NCBI GenBank assembly: GCA_030615845.1
Contig: JAUWYM010000050.1
Location: 1-6,379 of the forward strand
Origin: Thermoplasmatota archaeon
GTDB taxonomy: Archaea; Thermoplasmatota; E2; DHVEG-1
DNA length: 6,379 bases
Reading direction: 5' to 3'
Both the position numbers and the translations under genes were made by a program. This document shows, piece by piece, positions 1 to 5,726 of the stretch; position 1 is the stretch's first letter; every line of letters starts with the position of its first letter. The notes beneath the pieces were generated by a model. That model worked only from the letters and a program-made list of their open reading frames with translations, did no database searches and had not been told where the DNA came from.

Positions 1-1
1 T

Positions 2-151
2 GATGGACATATGCCTTTTGGCGTTGAAGAATACCCCAATGCAAGAGAGCCCACATCGCTTCTCGGACAAATTGCTTGGATCGCAGGAATTGTCGCAATA
101 CTCTCAGTAGTTATCATTTGTGCAATTCTCCTTATAAAAAAGAGACGATAA
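2..151 (+). CDS. C-terminal end of a membrane-anchored (probably surface) protein, partial
   Basis: The frame is open from the left edge to TAA at 149-151 and gives the last 49 residues of a protein whose start lies outside the window. About 20 mainly polar residues, including the stretch PFGVEEYPNAREPTS, are followed by about 24 hydrophobic residues (roughly 22-45, from GQIAWIAGIVAIL to CAILLI) and then KKRR at the very end. A single C-terminal membrane helix with a short basic tail is the usual anchor of archaeal surface or secreted proteins, with the bulk outside and the basic tail in the cytoplasm by the positive-inside rule. The main domain is not visible, so no function can be given; a multi-pass protein ending in this helix is also possible. 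A T-rich stretch follows the stop. Confidence 0.7.
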   Translation, partial: DGHMPFGVEEYPNAREPTSLLGQIAWIAGIVAILSVVIICAILLIKKRR

Positions 152-170
152 AAGACATCGACAAAAACTT

Positions 171-180
171 TTTACATATT
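171..180 (+). promoter_or_regulatory. Possible TATA box for trpS
   Basis: TTTACATATT is the best TATA-like string between the upstream stop and trpS. A start site about 25 bases downstream (near 200-205) would leave a leader of about 10 bases to TTG 213 or about 40 to ATG 246. The match is imperfect and the area is T-rich anyway. Confidence 0.3.
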
Positions 181-200
181 TTTTTTCTTTCTTCATTTTT
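178..200 (+). terminator. T-run terminator of the upstream membrane-protein gene
   Basis: Eight T residues at 179-186, then more T-rich sequence to 200, lie 28 bases after the stop at 151. No hairpin precedes them, which fits the U-tract termination known in archaea. The tract overlaps or immediately follows the possible trpS TATA box. Confidence 0.45.
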
Positions 201-245
201 AACGGTAAGTTTTTGAAACAATATGAGATTTCTAGATGGATTAGA

Positions 246-1562
246 ATGAAGATAGACCCTTGGAGTTCAACTACATATCAGGATTACACGCGGCTTCGTA
301 AGGAATTTGGCATTCAAGAATTTTCAAAAGATTTGTGGAAAGATTTACCTCATCCACATAGACTCTTACGGAGAGACATCATCTTTGGCCATCGAGGTTT
401 TGAATTGATCTATGAGGCAATACGTAAGAAGAAACCATGGGCGATTCTCACAGGACTGATGCCTTCTGGAAAAATGCATCTTGGGCATAAGATGGTTATC
501 GATGAAGTCATCTATTATCAAAGCATTGGAGCTGATATTTTTATTGCCGTAGCAGATATCGAGGCGTTTGCAACACGGGGATATACTCTTGAAGAAACAA
601 AAGAACTCGCCCTAAATGAGTACATCCCTAATTACATTGCACTTGGTTTGAAACCTGAGAACTGCCGTATCTACTTTCAATCAAAACATCAAGATGTAAA
701 AGATTTAGCATATATTTTAGGGAAAAAAGTGAATTGGTCACAGATGATTGCAACCTATGGATTTGACAACTCAGCGAATATGACGCATATTTTTTCACCA
801 CTTGTGCAAACCGGTGACATTTTACATGTTCAACTTGAAAAATATGGTGGTGTACGACCAACGCTTGTTCCTGTTGGAGTTGATCAAGACCCCCATATAC
901 GACTAAGTAGAGATATTGCACAGGCTCACAGGTTATACAATGTCACTGTTACAAAAGATAACAAAATAGGTGTATTTGTTAAAGTTGATACAGAGATAGA
1001 GAAATTACTTGATAACGCTGAAAAAATCCTTCATCAGCTACAATTTAATGATTTGAAGCGAATAACTGACTATAAAGCAATCTATATTCAAAAGGCAACC
1101 AAGGAAGATATCCCTAAGATTGATGAATTTCTTGCAAAATCTGAAGTCAAATTTGGTGGATATGGGTTTATTCTCCCTTCAGCTACGTTTCACAGATTCA
1201 TCACAGGCCTTACAGGTGAAAAAATGTCTTCATCAAAGCCTGAGAGCGCTATTTTTCTCACTGAGTCTCCGCAGGAGGCACGGAGAAAGATTATGAACGC
1301 AAAAACTGGTGGAGCTGTGACGCTAAAAGAGCAAAAGAAACATGGTGGCAACCCAAGTGATTGTATGATTTATGAACTCTTTTTATATCATCTAATAGAG
1401 GATGACAAAGAGCTAAAAGATATTTACAAATCATGCAAGAAGGGAGAACAGATGTGCGGCATCTGTAAAAAATATGCTGCCGAGTGCATGGAAAAACTAC
1501 TGCTCAAAATTCAGGAGAAACGAAAAACAGCAGAAAAAAAAGTGAAACAGTATCTCAGCTGA
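246..1562 (+). CDS. trpS: Tryptophanyl-tRNA synthetase (archaeal type, class Ic)
   Basis: This cytoplasmic enzyme joins tryptophan to tRNA-Trp using ATP. I start it at ATG 246 (438 residues) because the protein then begins MKIDPWSS, the usual opening of archaeal TrpRS; the frame also allows TTG at 213, adding 11 residues, and neither start has a strong ribosome site. Numbered from 213, the class I signature HLGH is at 89-92 inside LMPSGKMHLGH, the TrpRS-specific VDQDPHIRLSRD is at 223-234, and KMSSS is at 337-341. VDQDP separates it from TyrRS. About 113 residues lie between VDQDP and KMSSS, some 70 more than I recall for Pyrococcus TrpRS, so there is an insertion around 243-318. The C-terminal domain has Cys at 384, 408, 415 and 418, spaced like the iron-sulfur motif of some TrpRS enzymes, plus Cys 425. 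It is monocistronic and converges with the next gene. Confidence 0.95.
   Translation: MKIDPWSSTTYQDYTRLRKEFGIQEFSKDLWKDLPHPHRLLRRDIIFGHRGFELIYEAIRKKKPWAILTGLMPSGKMHLGHKMVIDEVIYYQSIGADIFIAVADIEAFATRGYTLEETKELALNEYIPNYIALGLKPENCRIYFQSKHQDVKDLAYILGKKVNWSQMIATYGFDNSANMTHIFSPLVQTGDILHVQLEKYGGVRPTLVPVGVDQDPHIRLSRDIAQAHRLYNVTVTKDNKIGVFVKVDTEIEKLLDNAEKILHQLQFNDLKRITDYKAIYIQKATKEDIPKIDEFLAKSEVKFGGYGFILPSATFHRFITGLTGEKMSSSKPESAIFLTESPQEARRKIMNAKTGGAVTLKEQKKHGGNPSDCMIYELFLYHLIEDDKELKDIYKSCKKGEQMCGICKKYAAECMEKLLLKIQEKRKTAEKKVKQYLS
1534..1541 (-). terminator. T8 run for the 169-residue gene, inside the trpS 3' end
   Basis: Eight A residues on the + strand read as T8 on the - strand, 28 bases after the stop of the 1570-2079 gene. 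It lies within the lysine-rich end of trpS, so the composition may be due to coding alone. Confidence 0.3.
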
Positions 1563-1569
1563 ACATAGT

Positions 1570-2079
1570 TTATCTATATGAGTTGTAGATGCCATCTTCT
1601 GACATCATTTTTTCAAATTTTATGTTCAGTTTTTTTTGTTTTAATGAAAAACTCTTTTGCATATAGGTAAATGAACCCTTTGACGTTGAAGCTTTTCCTT
1701 TCATAGGAATCTTAATACCTAAATCATGTCCTTTGAGTCCTTCTTCAAATATTTTCTGCGGATGTATACCTTTATCGATGTTTCGTATGATTTTTTGAAT
1801 GTTTCCCTGGATTATTCCAAAATCACCTGTTTTCTCATGTATTTTTTCTTCAATGTCTTCATCGAGGTGTCGTGCGATTTTTGTTCCAATTCCTTTTATC
1901 TGAAATGGGTTTTTTTGATATTCTTTCAGGAGATATACCCCTACGTTGGGGTTAACTATATAATAATCATTTGAGAGAAGCGAGGGGTCTTTCCCAAAAG
2001 TTGCTATCCATCCTTTTGGATGTTTCTTTGACTCTCGTATGATATCATTCAATATTTCATTTCTTGATTTGATTTGCAC
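1570..2079 (-). CDS. Unrecognised lysine-rich protein with a helix-hairpin-helix-like motif
   Basis: I do not recognise this 169-residue protein. It is soluble-looking, with no signal peptide or membrane segment and no cysteine. Residues 62-73 (KGIGTKIARHLD) match the core of a helix-hairpin-helix, GhG-x-K-x-A-x-x-L, which in other proteins contacts DNA backbone; charged helical sequence follows (DEDIEEKIHEKTGDF). The C-terminal third is basic (KGKASTSKGSF, LKQKKLNIKFEK). A nucleic-acid-binding role is a guess from the motif and charge only. The start is GTG at 2077-2079. No ribosome site is visible, but a TATA-like box about 33 bases upstream would give a nearly leaderless mRNA, which supports this start. 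The gene stands alone on its strand, tail to tail with trpS. It reads as a real gene because the frame is long and uninterrupted with ordinary amino-acid composition, whereas the antisense frame is rich in Phe and Tyr. Confidence 0.75.
   Translation of the reverse strand: MQIKSRNEILNDIIRESKKHPKGWIATFGKDPSLLSNDYYIVNPNVGVYLLKEYQKNPFQIKGIGTKIARHLDEDIEEKIHEKTGDFGIIQGNIQKIIRNIDKGIHPQKIFEEGLKGHDLGIKIPMKGKASTSKGSFTYMQKSFSLKQKKLNIKFEKMMSEDGIYNSYR
1608..1642 (+). terminator. T-runs terminating trpS, inside the convergent gene
   Basis: T6 at 1608-1613, T8 at 1630-1637 and T4 at 1639-1642 lie 46-80 bases after the trpS stop. Because the gap to the convergent gene is only 7 bases, these runs sit in the 3' end of that gene, where they encode lysine codons on the other strand. 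Confidence 0.4.
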
Positions 2080-2103
2080 GTATACTAGTTATGTTACTTG
2101 AGA

Positions 2104-2116
2104 ATAAGAATATAAC
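2104..2116 (-). promoter_or_regulatory. TATA-like box for the 169-residue gene
   Basis: The - strand reads GTTATATTCTTAT here. Its centre (about 2112) is 33 bases from the GTG at 2079, so transcription would start near 2085, leaving a leader of about 6 bases. That fits the lack of a ribosome site. Confidence 0.4.
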
Positions 2117-2241
2117 GGATGAAGATATATGCATGTTGAATAGTGTTTCAATAAGTTGATCTGGGAGCTGGTGACGGAATGCTCGATCTGATATTTCAAA
2201 AAGATTTATGGAGTCCTAGGTGAAACCTCAATGGAGAGATT

Positions 2242-2250
2242 AAAAAAAAA
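2242..2250 (-). terminator. T9 run ending the small - strand operon
   Basis: A9 on the + strand reads as T9 on the - strand, starting 16 bases after the stop of the 75-residue gene. No hairpin is needed in archaea. Confidence 0.5.
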
Positions 2251-2266
2251 TTACTTCATTTATTTT

Positions 2267-2494
2267 TTATAAATAGGTAAATGGTTCTTGGTTGCCATCT
2301 ATTCTTTTCGCACCCTTTTTTGAAAAAACAATTTCAATTGCTTTTATCTGACCCGGAGTTAAACCTTTTCGTTGAACAAGTATTTCATCGTTTTCGTTAT
2401 AAATTGTTAGGCTTCTCTTAAGTGGATTACAAACTGCTTTGAATAATTTGTTATCTTGAATCCAAATCCAAATTGTAGAGTCATTTTTATTCAA
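2267..2494 (-). CDS. Unrecognised small protein, 75 residues
   Basis: I do not recognise this protein. The N-terminal half alternates hydrophobic and polar residues (STIWIWIQDNKLFKAV, then RSLTIYNENDEILVQRKG), which suggests four or so beta strands. Residues 46-60 (TPGQIKAIEIVFSKK) look like one helix. There is a single Cys (22) and no signal or membrane segment, so it is probably a small cytoplasmic alpha/beta domain. The start is TTG at 2492-2494: it is the only usual start codon before the conserved-looking core, and AAGTGAT, which can pair with the 16S 3' end, ends 3 bases before it. A TAG stop in the same frame lies about 30 bases further upstream. It begins 13 bases after the 37-residue gene, in a different frame, so the two are probably co-transcribed. 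A shorter protein from a rare start codon is possible. Confidence 0.6.
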   Translation of the reverse strand: MNKNDSTIWIWIQDNKLFKAVCNPLKRSLTIYNENDEILVQRKGLTPGQIKAIEIVFSKKGAKRIDGNQEPFTYL

Positions 2495-2507
2495 TGTATC
2501 ACTTCTT

Positions 2508-2621
2508 TTAGTGTATTTTACGGGCTAGTACTCTTGCTCTGTTTCCAATCACCAGTGACTTTGCGATAAACTCGATCTCTTTGGCCTCTTCAGGGGTTGA
2601 GATTTGTCCGACAATCATCAT
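2508..2621 (-). CDS. Unrecognised 37-residue protein, first gene of a small operon
   Basis: This short gene starts at ATG 2619-2621, with a second ATG directly after it, and ends with TAA at 2508-2510. GAGGAG at 2631-2636 is a clear ribosome site 9 bases before the first ATG, the strongest Shine-Dalgarno match in this part of the window, and a TATA-like box lies further upstream. The protein starts MMIVGQISTPEEAKEIE and continues FIAKSLVIGNRARVLARKIH. STPEEAKEIEFIAKSL looks like an acidic amphipathic helix after a helix cap, and the end is basic (RARVLARK). The composition is typical of a folded protein and not of random sequence. I do not know its function. The gene for the 75-residue protein follows 13 bases later. 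The two could also be halves of one gene split by a frameshift, but each has its own ribosome site, so I favour two genes. Confidence 0.55.
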   Translation of the reverse strand: MMIVGQISTPEEAKEIEFIAKSLVIGNRARVLARKIH

Positions 2622-2655
2622 TTTTTAACACTCCTCACTACCTTTTTGTCTATCA

Positions 2656-2666
2656 TCTTTAAAAGG
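2656..2666 (-). promoter_or_regulatory. TATA-like box for the 37/75-residue operon
   Basis: The - strand reads CCTTTTAAAGA, containing TTTAAA at 2658-2663. A start about 25 bases downstream (near 2635) would put GAGGAG at the extreme 5' end of a leader of about 14 bases. The direct repeat begins 10 bases upstream of the box. Confidence 0.4.
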
Positions 2667-2675
2667 GCTTGTTGT

Positions 2676-2712
2676 ACAACTGTTACCCAGTACCTTTACA
2701 GTTGTTACCCAA
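2676..2712. repeat. Direct repeat with 22-base period, possible operator
   Basis: ACAACTGTTACCCAG (2676-2690) and ACAGTTGTTACCCAA (2698-2712) match at 12 of 15 bases, with TGTTACCCA identical in both. The copies start 22 bases apart, about two helical turns, so a dimer could bind both on one face of the DNA. The first copy overlaps a perfect 10-base palindrome, GTTGTACAAC, at 2671-2680. The repeats lie 10 bases upstream of the - strand TATA box and about 50 bases upstream of the + strand TATA box, so they are better placed to act on the small operon. Confidence 0.5.
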
Positions 2713-2763
2713 ATAATTAACTACTAACTTTTTCACAAAAATTTTAACTATTACAAGGACATT

Positions 2764-2771
2764 CATATAAT
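2764..2771 (+). promoter_or_regulatory. TATA-like box for the universal stress protein gene
   Basis: CATATAAT is centred about 25 bases before ATG 2792, which would give a leaderless mRNA starting at or next to that ATG. A GGAGAG at 2775-2780 could serve as a ribosome site if transcription began further upstream, for example from the AT-rich stretch near 2738-2750. Confidence 0.45.
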
Positions 2772-2791
2772 GCTGGAGAGAGTTGATTATT

Positions 2792-3214
2792 ATGAAGGAA
2801 ACAAATAGAATTGTCATCCCTGTAGACAAATCAGAAATATCAAGAATGGCAGTAGAAAAAGGAGTAGATATGGCAAAGTTACTTGGAGTTGACGTTGCAA
2901 TAATATCTATTGATGATTCCCGTCAATTTATTGCTTCTACGGCTCTTGGAAATAAACTAAGAAAAGAACATGAGGCAGTTCTTGAGGAACTCAAAAAAAC
3001 AGCAGAAACAAAACAGGTAAATGCGAAAACAGAAATCATTGTCGGCGATACTCCTGTTGATGAGATTGTTAAATTTGTAAATGATGATGATCTTATTGTT
3101 ATGGCATCCCATCAAAAAAAGGGATTAGAAAGATTTGTTTTAGATAGTGTATCTGAAGAAGTACTGAAGCGTGTGAACTGTAATGTGATGATTCTAAAAC
3201 CTAAAAAGCCATAA
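2792..3214 (+). CDS. Universal stress protein (UspA family), predicted not to bind ATP
   Basis: This 140-residue protein is a single Usp domain of normal length. It opens with NRIVIPVDKSEISRMAVEKG, the first strand and helix of the fold with the conserved Asp, and closes with the strand NCNVMILKP. Usp proteins are small cytoplasmic dimers linked to stress survival. In ATP-binding members the end of the domain carries G-x2-G-x9-G-S/T; here the same positions read ASHQ, nine residues, then DS, so the three glycines are Ala, Gln and Asp. The spacing is intact and the Ser remains, so this is substitution and not misalignment. By analogy with UspA-type members it probably does not bind ATP. I chose ATG 2792 over TTG 2783 because it starts directly at the conserved strand and is placed for a leaderless mRNA. 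It diverges from the small operon and converges with dnaK, so it is its own transcription unit. Confidence 0.9.
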   Translation: MKETNRIVIPVDKSEISRMAVEKGVDMAKLLGVDVAIISIDDSRQFIASTALGNKLRKEHEAVLEELKKTAETKQVNAKTEIIVGDTPVDEIVKFVNDDDLIVMASHQKKGLERFVLDSVSEEVLKRVNCNVMILKPKKP

Positions 3215-3236
3215 ATATTCATCATTAATAGGTTTG

Positions 3237-3243
3237 TTTTTTT
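3237..3243 (+). terminator. T7 run ending the stress protein gene
   Basis: Seven T residues begin 22 bases after the stop at 3214, in the 39-base gap before the convergent dnaK stop. There is no hairpin. On the - strand only shorter T-runs follow dnaK (T5 at about 3203-3207), inside the end of the stress protein gene. Confidence 0.45.
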
Positions 3244-3253
3244 AGACTACACC

Positions 3254-5146
3254 TTACTCTTTTTTATCCTCTTTTTTATCATCTTTTTTCTTATCATCCT
3301 TTACCTTATAATCTGCATTAATTGTGTTATCATCATCGTCAGAGGGTTTTCCTTGCCATGATTCATCGGTTTCTCCTCCTGCTGTTTGTCGTTGCTGTTG
3401 ATGTTGTTGAGCTGCCTGCTGATAAATCTCTGCAGAAATCTTCTGAAAGATTTGAGATAACGCCTCTGTTTTTTCTTTTATTTTCTCTGTATCATCACCT
3501 GTGAGTGCCTCTCGTAGCTCTTTTAACGCTACATCTATTTTTTCTTTATTCTCAGATGAAATCTTATCTTTTAGTTCCTCAATTGTTTTTTCTGTACTAT
3601 GAACAAGCACGTCAGCGTTGTTACGTATCTCTACTTTTTCTTTGCGTTTCTTATCTTCTTCTTCATGTTCCTCAGCTTCTTCCTTCATTCGGTTAATTTC
3701 ATCATCAGAAAGCTTCGTTGAACCAGTAATGCGAATAGATTGCTCCTTTCCCGTACCAATATCCTTTGCCGAGACATTGAGAATACCATCGACATCGATA
3801 TCAAACGCAACCTCTATTTGAGGTATGCCTCGAGGAGCAGGAAGAATGCCATCGAGATGAAAACGCCCAAGACTTTTATTGTCAACAGCCATGGGGCGCT
3901 CGCCTTGCAAGACATTAATATCGACACTTGGTTGGTTATCAGCAGCAGTTGAAAATATCTTACTTTTTTGGGTGGGAACCGTTGTATTTCGTTCGATAAG
4001 AGGCGTTGCCACTGCTCCAAGTGTCTCAATACTTAAGGTGAGTGGTATTACATCCAAAAGGACGATATCTTTATCGATATCACCAGAGAGAACACCTGCC
4101 TGAATTGCTGCACCAATTGCAACACATTCCATCGGATCAACATCACGCTTTGGTTTCTTACCAAAAATCTTCTCAACTGTTTTTATAACAAGTGGAATTC
4201 TCGTCGTCCCACCGACAAGTACGATATGATCAATATCAGCAGGTTTCAATTTCGCATCTTTCAATGCTTGTTTACATGGCTTTTCCGTCTTATCAACAAT
4301 AGGGCTGATTATCTCCTCGAATTTCGCCCGCGTAAGCTTCATCTCCAGATGCTTCGGTTCATTATCCAGTACCGTAATATATGGGAGATTAATATCAGTC
4401 TGAAGCGTTGAGGAAAGCTCCATTTTCGCAGCCTCTGCCGCCTCTAAAATACGCTGAAACGTTTTCGGATCCTTTCTCAGATCAATGTTATGTTGTTTTT
4501 TAAATTCCTCAGCAATATAATCTACCAAGGCTTGATCCATATCTGAACCGCCAAGCTGCGTGTCACCATTTGTGGAGAGTACTTCAAAGACACCTTCACC
4601 TACATCCATAAGAGTAATATCAAAGGTTCCACCGCCGAAATCATACACAGCAATCCTATGTTCCCCTTCTTTATCAAGACCATAGGCAAGCGAGGCAGCC
4701 GTAGGCTCATTTATAATACGTTTCACAGTAAGTCCAGCGATCTTACCTGCATCTTTTGTCGCCTGACGTTGATCATCATTAAAATAAGCAGGAACAGTAA
4801 TGACTGCATCCTTAATTGTTTCTCCAAGAAAATCCTCTGCATCTTTTTTTATTTTTTGCAGGATAAACGCTGAAATCTGCTCAGGAGTATATTCCTTCCC
4901 CCGAATCTTTATCTTCTCACCAGTCCCCATTTTCCTTTTAATTCTCAATACAGTGCCTTCGGGGTTTGTCACTGCCTGACGTTTCGCAGCTTCACCGACA
5001 AGCATTTCCCCATCTTTAGTAAAAGCGACAACAGAAGGAAAATAGGTCTGCCCTTCAGCACTTTTAATGATTGTCGGTTTACCTGCCTCAACAAATGCTA
5101 CTTCAGAATTTGTCGTTCCAAGATCAATTCCTATGATTTTTCCCAT
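3254..5146 (-). CDS. dnaK: Hsp70 chaperone DnaK
   Basis: This is a full-length (630 residues) cytoplasmic Hsp70 that binds exposed hydrophobic segments in an ATP-driven cycle with GrpE and a DnaJ protein. The ATPase domain has [10 protein letters not shown] at 5-14, Lys 70 and Thr 196 as the catalytic pair, YDFGGGTFD at 168-176 and VGGTTRIP at 311-318. The linker VLLD is at 362-365, the substrate domain runs from about 366 to 500, then a helical lid, a Gln-rich segment (575-587) and a charged Asp/Lys tail ending [11 protein letters not shown]. About 24 residues that E. coli DnaK has after residue 80 are missing, as in Gram-positive and other archaeal DnaKs, which fits old transfer from bacteria. 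After the linker the usual LGIET reads LSIET. The start is ATG 5144-5146. GGTGG, overlapping the end of grpE, is the ribosome site, and the grpE stop is 6 bases away. No dnaJ follows; the next gene is convergent. Confidence 0.98.
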   Translation of the reverse strand: MGKIIGIDLGTTNSEVAFVEAGKPTIIKSAEGQTYFPSVVAFTKDGEMLVGEAAKRQAVTNPEGTVLRIKRKMGTGEKIKIRGKEYTPEQISAFILQKIKKDAEDFLGETIKDAVITVPAYFNDDQRQATKDAGKIAGLTVKRIINEPTAASLAYGLDKEGEHRIAVYDFGGGTFDITLMDVGEGVFEVLSTNGDTQLGGSDMDQALVDYIAEEFKKQHNIDLRKDPKTFQRILEAAEAAKMELSSTLQTDINLPYITVLDNEPKHLEMKLTRAKFEEIISPIVDKTEKPCKQALKDAKLKPADIDHIVLVGGTTRIPLVIKTVEKIFGKKPKRDVDPMECVAIGAAIQAGVLSGDIDKDIVLLDVIPLTLSIETLGAVATPLIERNTTVPTQKSKIFSTAADNQPSVDINVLQGERPMAVDNKSLGRFHLDGILPAPRGIPQIEVAFDIDVDGILNVSAKDIGTGKEQSIRITGSTKLSDDEINRMKEEAEEHEEEDKKRKEKVEIRNNADVLVHSTEKTIEELKDKISSENKEKIDVALKELREALTGDDTEKIKEKTEALSQIFQKISAEIYQQAAQQHQQQRQTAGGETDESWQGKPSDDDDNTINADYKVKDDKKKDDKKEDKKE

Positions 5147-5152
5147 ATTTAT

Positions 5153-5683
5153 TCAACCACCATTTTTATCTTCTTTATTTTTTGCTACAATTACTTGAGA
5201 AGGTCGAAAGACTTTATCACCAATTATATATCCTTTCTTTACCTCCTCAACGATTATATTATCTTTACAATCATTTTTTTCTATTGTTGTGACCGCGTGA
5301 TGCATGGTGTGGTCAAATGATTTCCCCACACAATCAATATGCTTTATTTGCTCTTTTTCAAAGAAATTTTTAAGGTTTTGTAAGATAAGCTTTAAACCCT
5401 GTTTTGGGTTTTCATCCTCATACGCTTTTTTTAACAATTCATGAAGTTCAATTAATTCTGAAAGGTATTTTTTCTTTGTTTCTTCCTCTCGAAACAAGAG
5501 TTCTTTTTCTGTTCTTTTCTGATAATTTTGCAGATCAGCACAGGTTCTGAGAAGTTTATCGTTTTTTTCTTCGAGTTCTTGTTGTAGTTTTTGTTTTTCT
5601 TCTTTAAGTTTTTTTAGTTTAGACTGAATAGCATTTTTCTGTTGCATGTCTTTCTTTTTCATATTAGATTTTTTAGCGGTCAT
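5153..5683 (-). CDS. grpE: GrpE, nucleotide-exchange factor of DnaK
   Basis: GrpE opens the DnaK nucleotide site so ADP leaves, and acts as a dimer in the cytoplasm. At 176 residues it has the normal size. Residues 1-20 are polar and Lys-rich. About 20-85 form a long charged coiled coil (KLKKLKEEKQKLQQELEEK, then the conserved CADLQNYQKRTEKE at 48-61), followed by a second helical part to about 112. The C-terminal beta domain carries the family signature: GKSFDHTMHHAV (120-131), VEEVKKGYIIGDKVFRP (145-161) and SQVIVAK. FDHTMHHAV stands where FDPxxHEAV is usual, a mild change. The start is ATG 5681-5683 with no good ribosome site nearby. It is 43 bases downstream of the thermosome stop, across a terminator-like hairpin, and is followed by dnaK with a 6-base gap, so grpE and dnaK form an operon. 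Confidence 0.95.
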   Translation of the reverse strand: MTAKKSNMKKKDMQQKNAIQSKLKKLKEEKQKLQQELEEKNDKLLRTCADLQNYQKRTEKELLFREEETKKKYLSELIELHELLKKAYEDENPKQGLKLILQNLKNFFEKEQIKHIDCVGKSFDHTMHHAVTTIEKNDCKDNIIVEEVKKGYIIGDKVFRPSQVIVAKNKEDKNGG

Positions 5684-5689
5684 GATTCG

Positions 5690-5723
5690 TTAAAAAAAAG
5701 AAAAATAGTTGGGATTTAATCCC
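5690..5723 (-). terminator. Hairpin plus T-run between thermosome and grpE
   Basis: On the - strand GGGAT-TAA-ATCCC (5711-5723) forms a 5-bp hairpin, followed by AACTATTTTTC and nine T residues ending at about 5690. This looks like an intrinsic terminator for the thermosome gene, starting 3 bases after its stop. If it leaks, grpE-dnaK would be expressed at a lower level from the thermosome promoter. The ATTAAAT within the hairpin lies about 32 bases before the grpE ATG, so a TATA role for grpE cannot be ruled out. Confidence 0.6.
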
Positions 5724-5726
5724 TAT

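Larger units (their letters stand above)
2080..2266. other. 187-base gap between two - strand genes: promoter, possible hairpin, possible relic
   Basis: No convincing gene is present. The left part carries the promoter at 2104-2116. The segment 2158-2190 is clearly richer in G and C than its surroundings and can fold: GATC (2158-2161) pairs with GATC (2185-2188), GAGC (2165-2168) pairs with GCTC (2181-2184), with a three-base bulge and a 12-base loop. On the - strand one frame is open for 52 codons (2057-2215), and its first 28 residues look protein-like although no start codon precedes them. No tRNA or CRISPR pattern is seen. Confidence 0.4.

Noticed and set aside
213..245. TTG 213 as the trpS start
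   Set aside because: It is possible, but the 11 added residues are not typical of the family, whereas ATG 246 gives the usual beginning; kept as an alternative in the trpS entry.
628..921. 97-codon open frame on the - strand inside trpS
   Set aside because: It lies opposite a well-conserved part of trpS (including VDQDP) and has no family features; it is a shadow frame.
1726..1974. 82-codon + strand open frame
   Set aside because: It is antisense to the 169-residue gene and is dominated by Phe, Tyr and Ser, as expected when a Lys-rich gene is read backwards.
2151..2192. Box C/D-like guide RNA
   Set aside because: CTGA and GTGA fragments occur, but there is no proper C box (RTGATGA) in the right place on either strand.
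2497..2514. Hairpin CACT-AAAAGA-AGTG that could hide the ribosome site of the 75-residue gene
   Set aside because: The stem is only 4 bp and would be too weak to matter without other evidence.
2770..2808. 12-codon leader peptide overlapping the start of the stress protein gene
   Set aside because: ATG 2770 lies inside the TATA-like box, so it is probably not transcribed if that box is used, and it has no ribosome site.
3322..4873. Several + strand open frames of 60-75 codons
   Set aside because: All lie opposite the conserved dnaK gene and have no start signals or family features.
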